This document shows, one piece after another, positions 29,180 to 29,227 of a DNA stretch of 29,227 nt. Source of the stretch: a virus; the IMG/VR virus record IMGVR_UViG_3300025508_000111, positions 1 to 29,227 of that record. The stretch is one strand, 5' to 3'. The notes under the pieces were generated by a model that saw nothing but the letters and a program-made list of their open reading frames with translations, had not been told where the DNA came from and did no database searches. Every line of letters starts with the position of its first letter. Within the stretch, counting starts at the first letter, position 1. The position numbers were made by a program, and so were the translations under genes.

Positions 29180-29227
29180 GGGAGGACTGATACGATATCC
29201 CTTATAAAATTTTATTTCTATTTTTTT

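Larger units (their letters stand above)
28678..29227. other. Gene-poor 550-bp region after TerS
   Basis: No credible gene is visible; the short open frames here have unusual composition and no ribosome-binding site. The region has a long imperfect inverted repeat (ATTCCGAAAAAG at 28695-28706 with CTTTTTTCGGGGAAT at 28771-28785), a GC-rich central part with short repeats at 28906-28932, a strong terminator at 29116-29179 and an A/T-rich end. A packaging site, a noncoding RNA or a genome-end region would each fit its place next to TerS. Confidence 0.6.

Noticed and set aside
1-29227. tRNA genes, CRISPR arrays, insertion sequences, integrase and T7-type phage promoters
   Set aside because: No cloverleaf with a TTCRA arm, no regularly spaced repeats with unique spacers, no transposase or integrase motifs, and no repeated long promoter consensus were seen by eye.

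Overview
This window looks like a piece of a marine tailed-phage genome, most like the uncultured podovirus-type phages of ocean metagenomes. The evidence is long runs of tightly packed plus-strand virion genes with 1-17 nt overlaps, head-tail adaptor proteins of the P22 gp4/SU10 type, very large internal (ejection-type) proteins, a TerS-like small terminase, and a phage replication module. No integrase, tRNA, rRNA, IS or CRISPR was seen. The host cannot be named. Terminase large subunit, portal, major capsid protein and lysis genes are not in the window, so it is only part of the genome.

Layout. (1) 1-1039: small minus-strand genes of unknown function, the first running off the left edge. 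Two are separated from the next by an identical 29-bp junction in which the stop codon sits in the loop of a GC-rich hairpin, followed by the next gene's ribosome-binding site. (2) 1040-1254: divergent regulatory region with a strong minus promoter and, for the plus strand, a structured leader with two interleaved stems. (3) 1255-20863: late structural block on the plus strand, 21 genes: decoration-like proteins, basic and EF-hand-like small proteins, adaptors, a large tail protein, and four or five giant Gln/Ala/Gly-rich internal proteins. (4) 20837-23296: accessory and regulatory island, with a ribbon-helix-helix repressor beside 10-bp tandem ATTG repeats, a 2-oxoglutarate/Fe(II) oxygenase, and two unknown genes separated by a sequence that matches a complete type III hammerhead ribozyme. 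(5) 23282-25557: minus-strand operon of an SSB-like protein, an HTH protein, a 35-residue membrane microprotein, a RecE/DUF3799-like PD-(D/E)XK nuclease and a small basic protein. (6) 25633-27789: divergently transcribed Toprim/VirE-type primase-helicase, followed by an AT-rich region carrying eight GGGTA/TACCC motifs that could be the replication origin. (7) 27998-28677: a small protein and TerS. (8) 28678-29227: gene-poor region with repeats and a strong terminator.

How it fits together. Replication proteins (primase-helicase, SSB, nuclease) face away from one shared, overlapping promoter region. A 24-bp dyad in that region recurs upstream of the gene at 22157. That gene's promoter also resembles the minus promoter at about 1080, which suggests a common early regulon. 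The most striking element is the hammerhead ribozyme at 22605-22654. It would cut the transcript between two cistrons and leave a 5'-hydroxyl RNA carrying the ribosome-binding site and gene of the downstream cistron, which ends at an intrinsic terminator.
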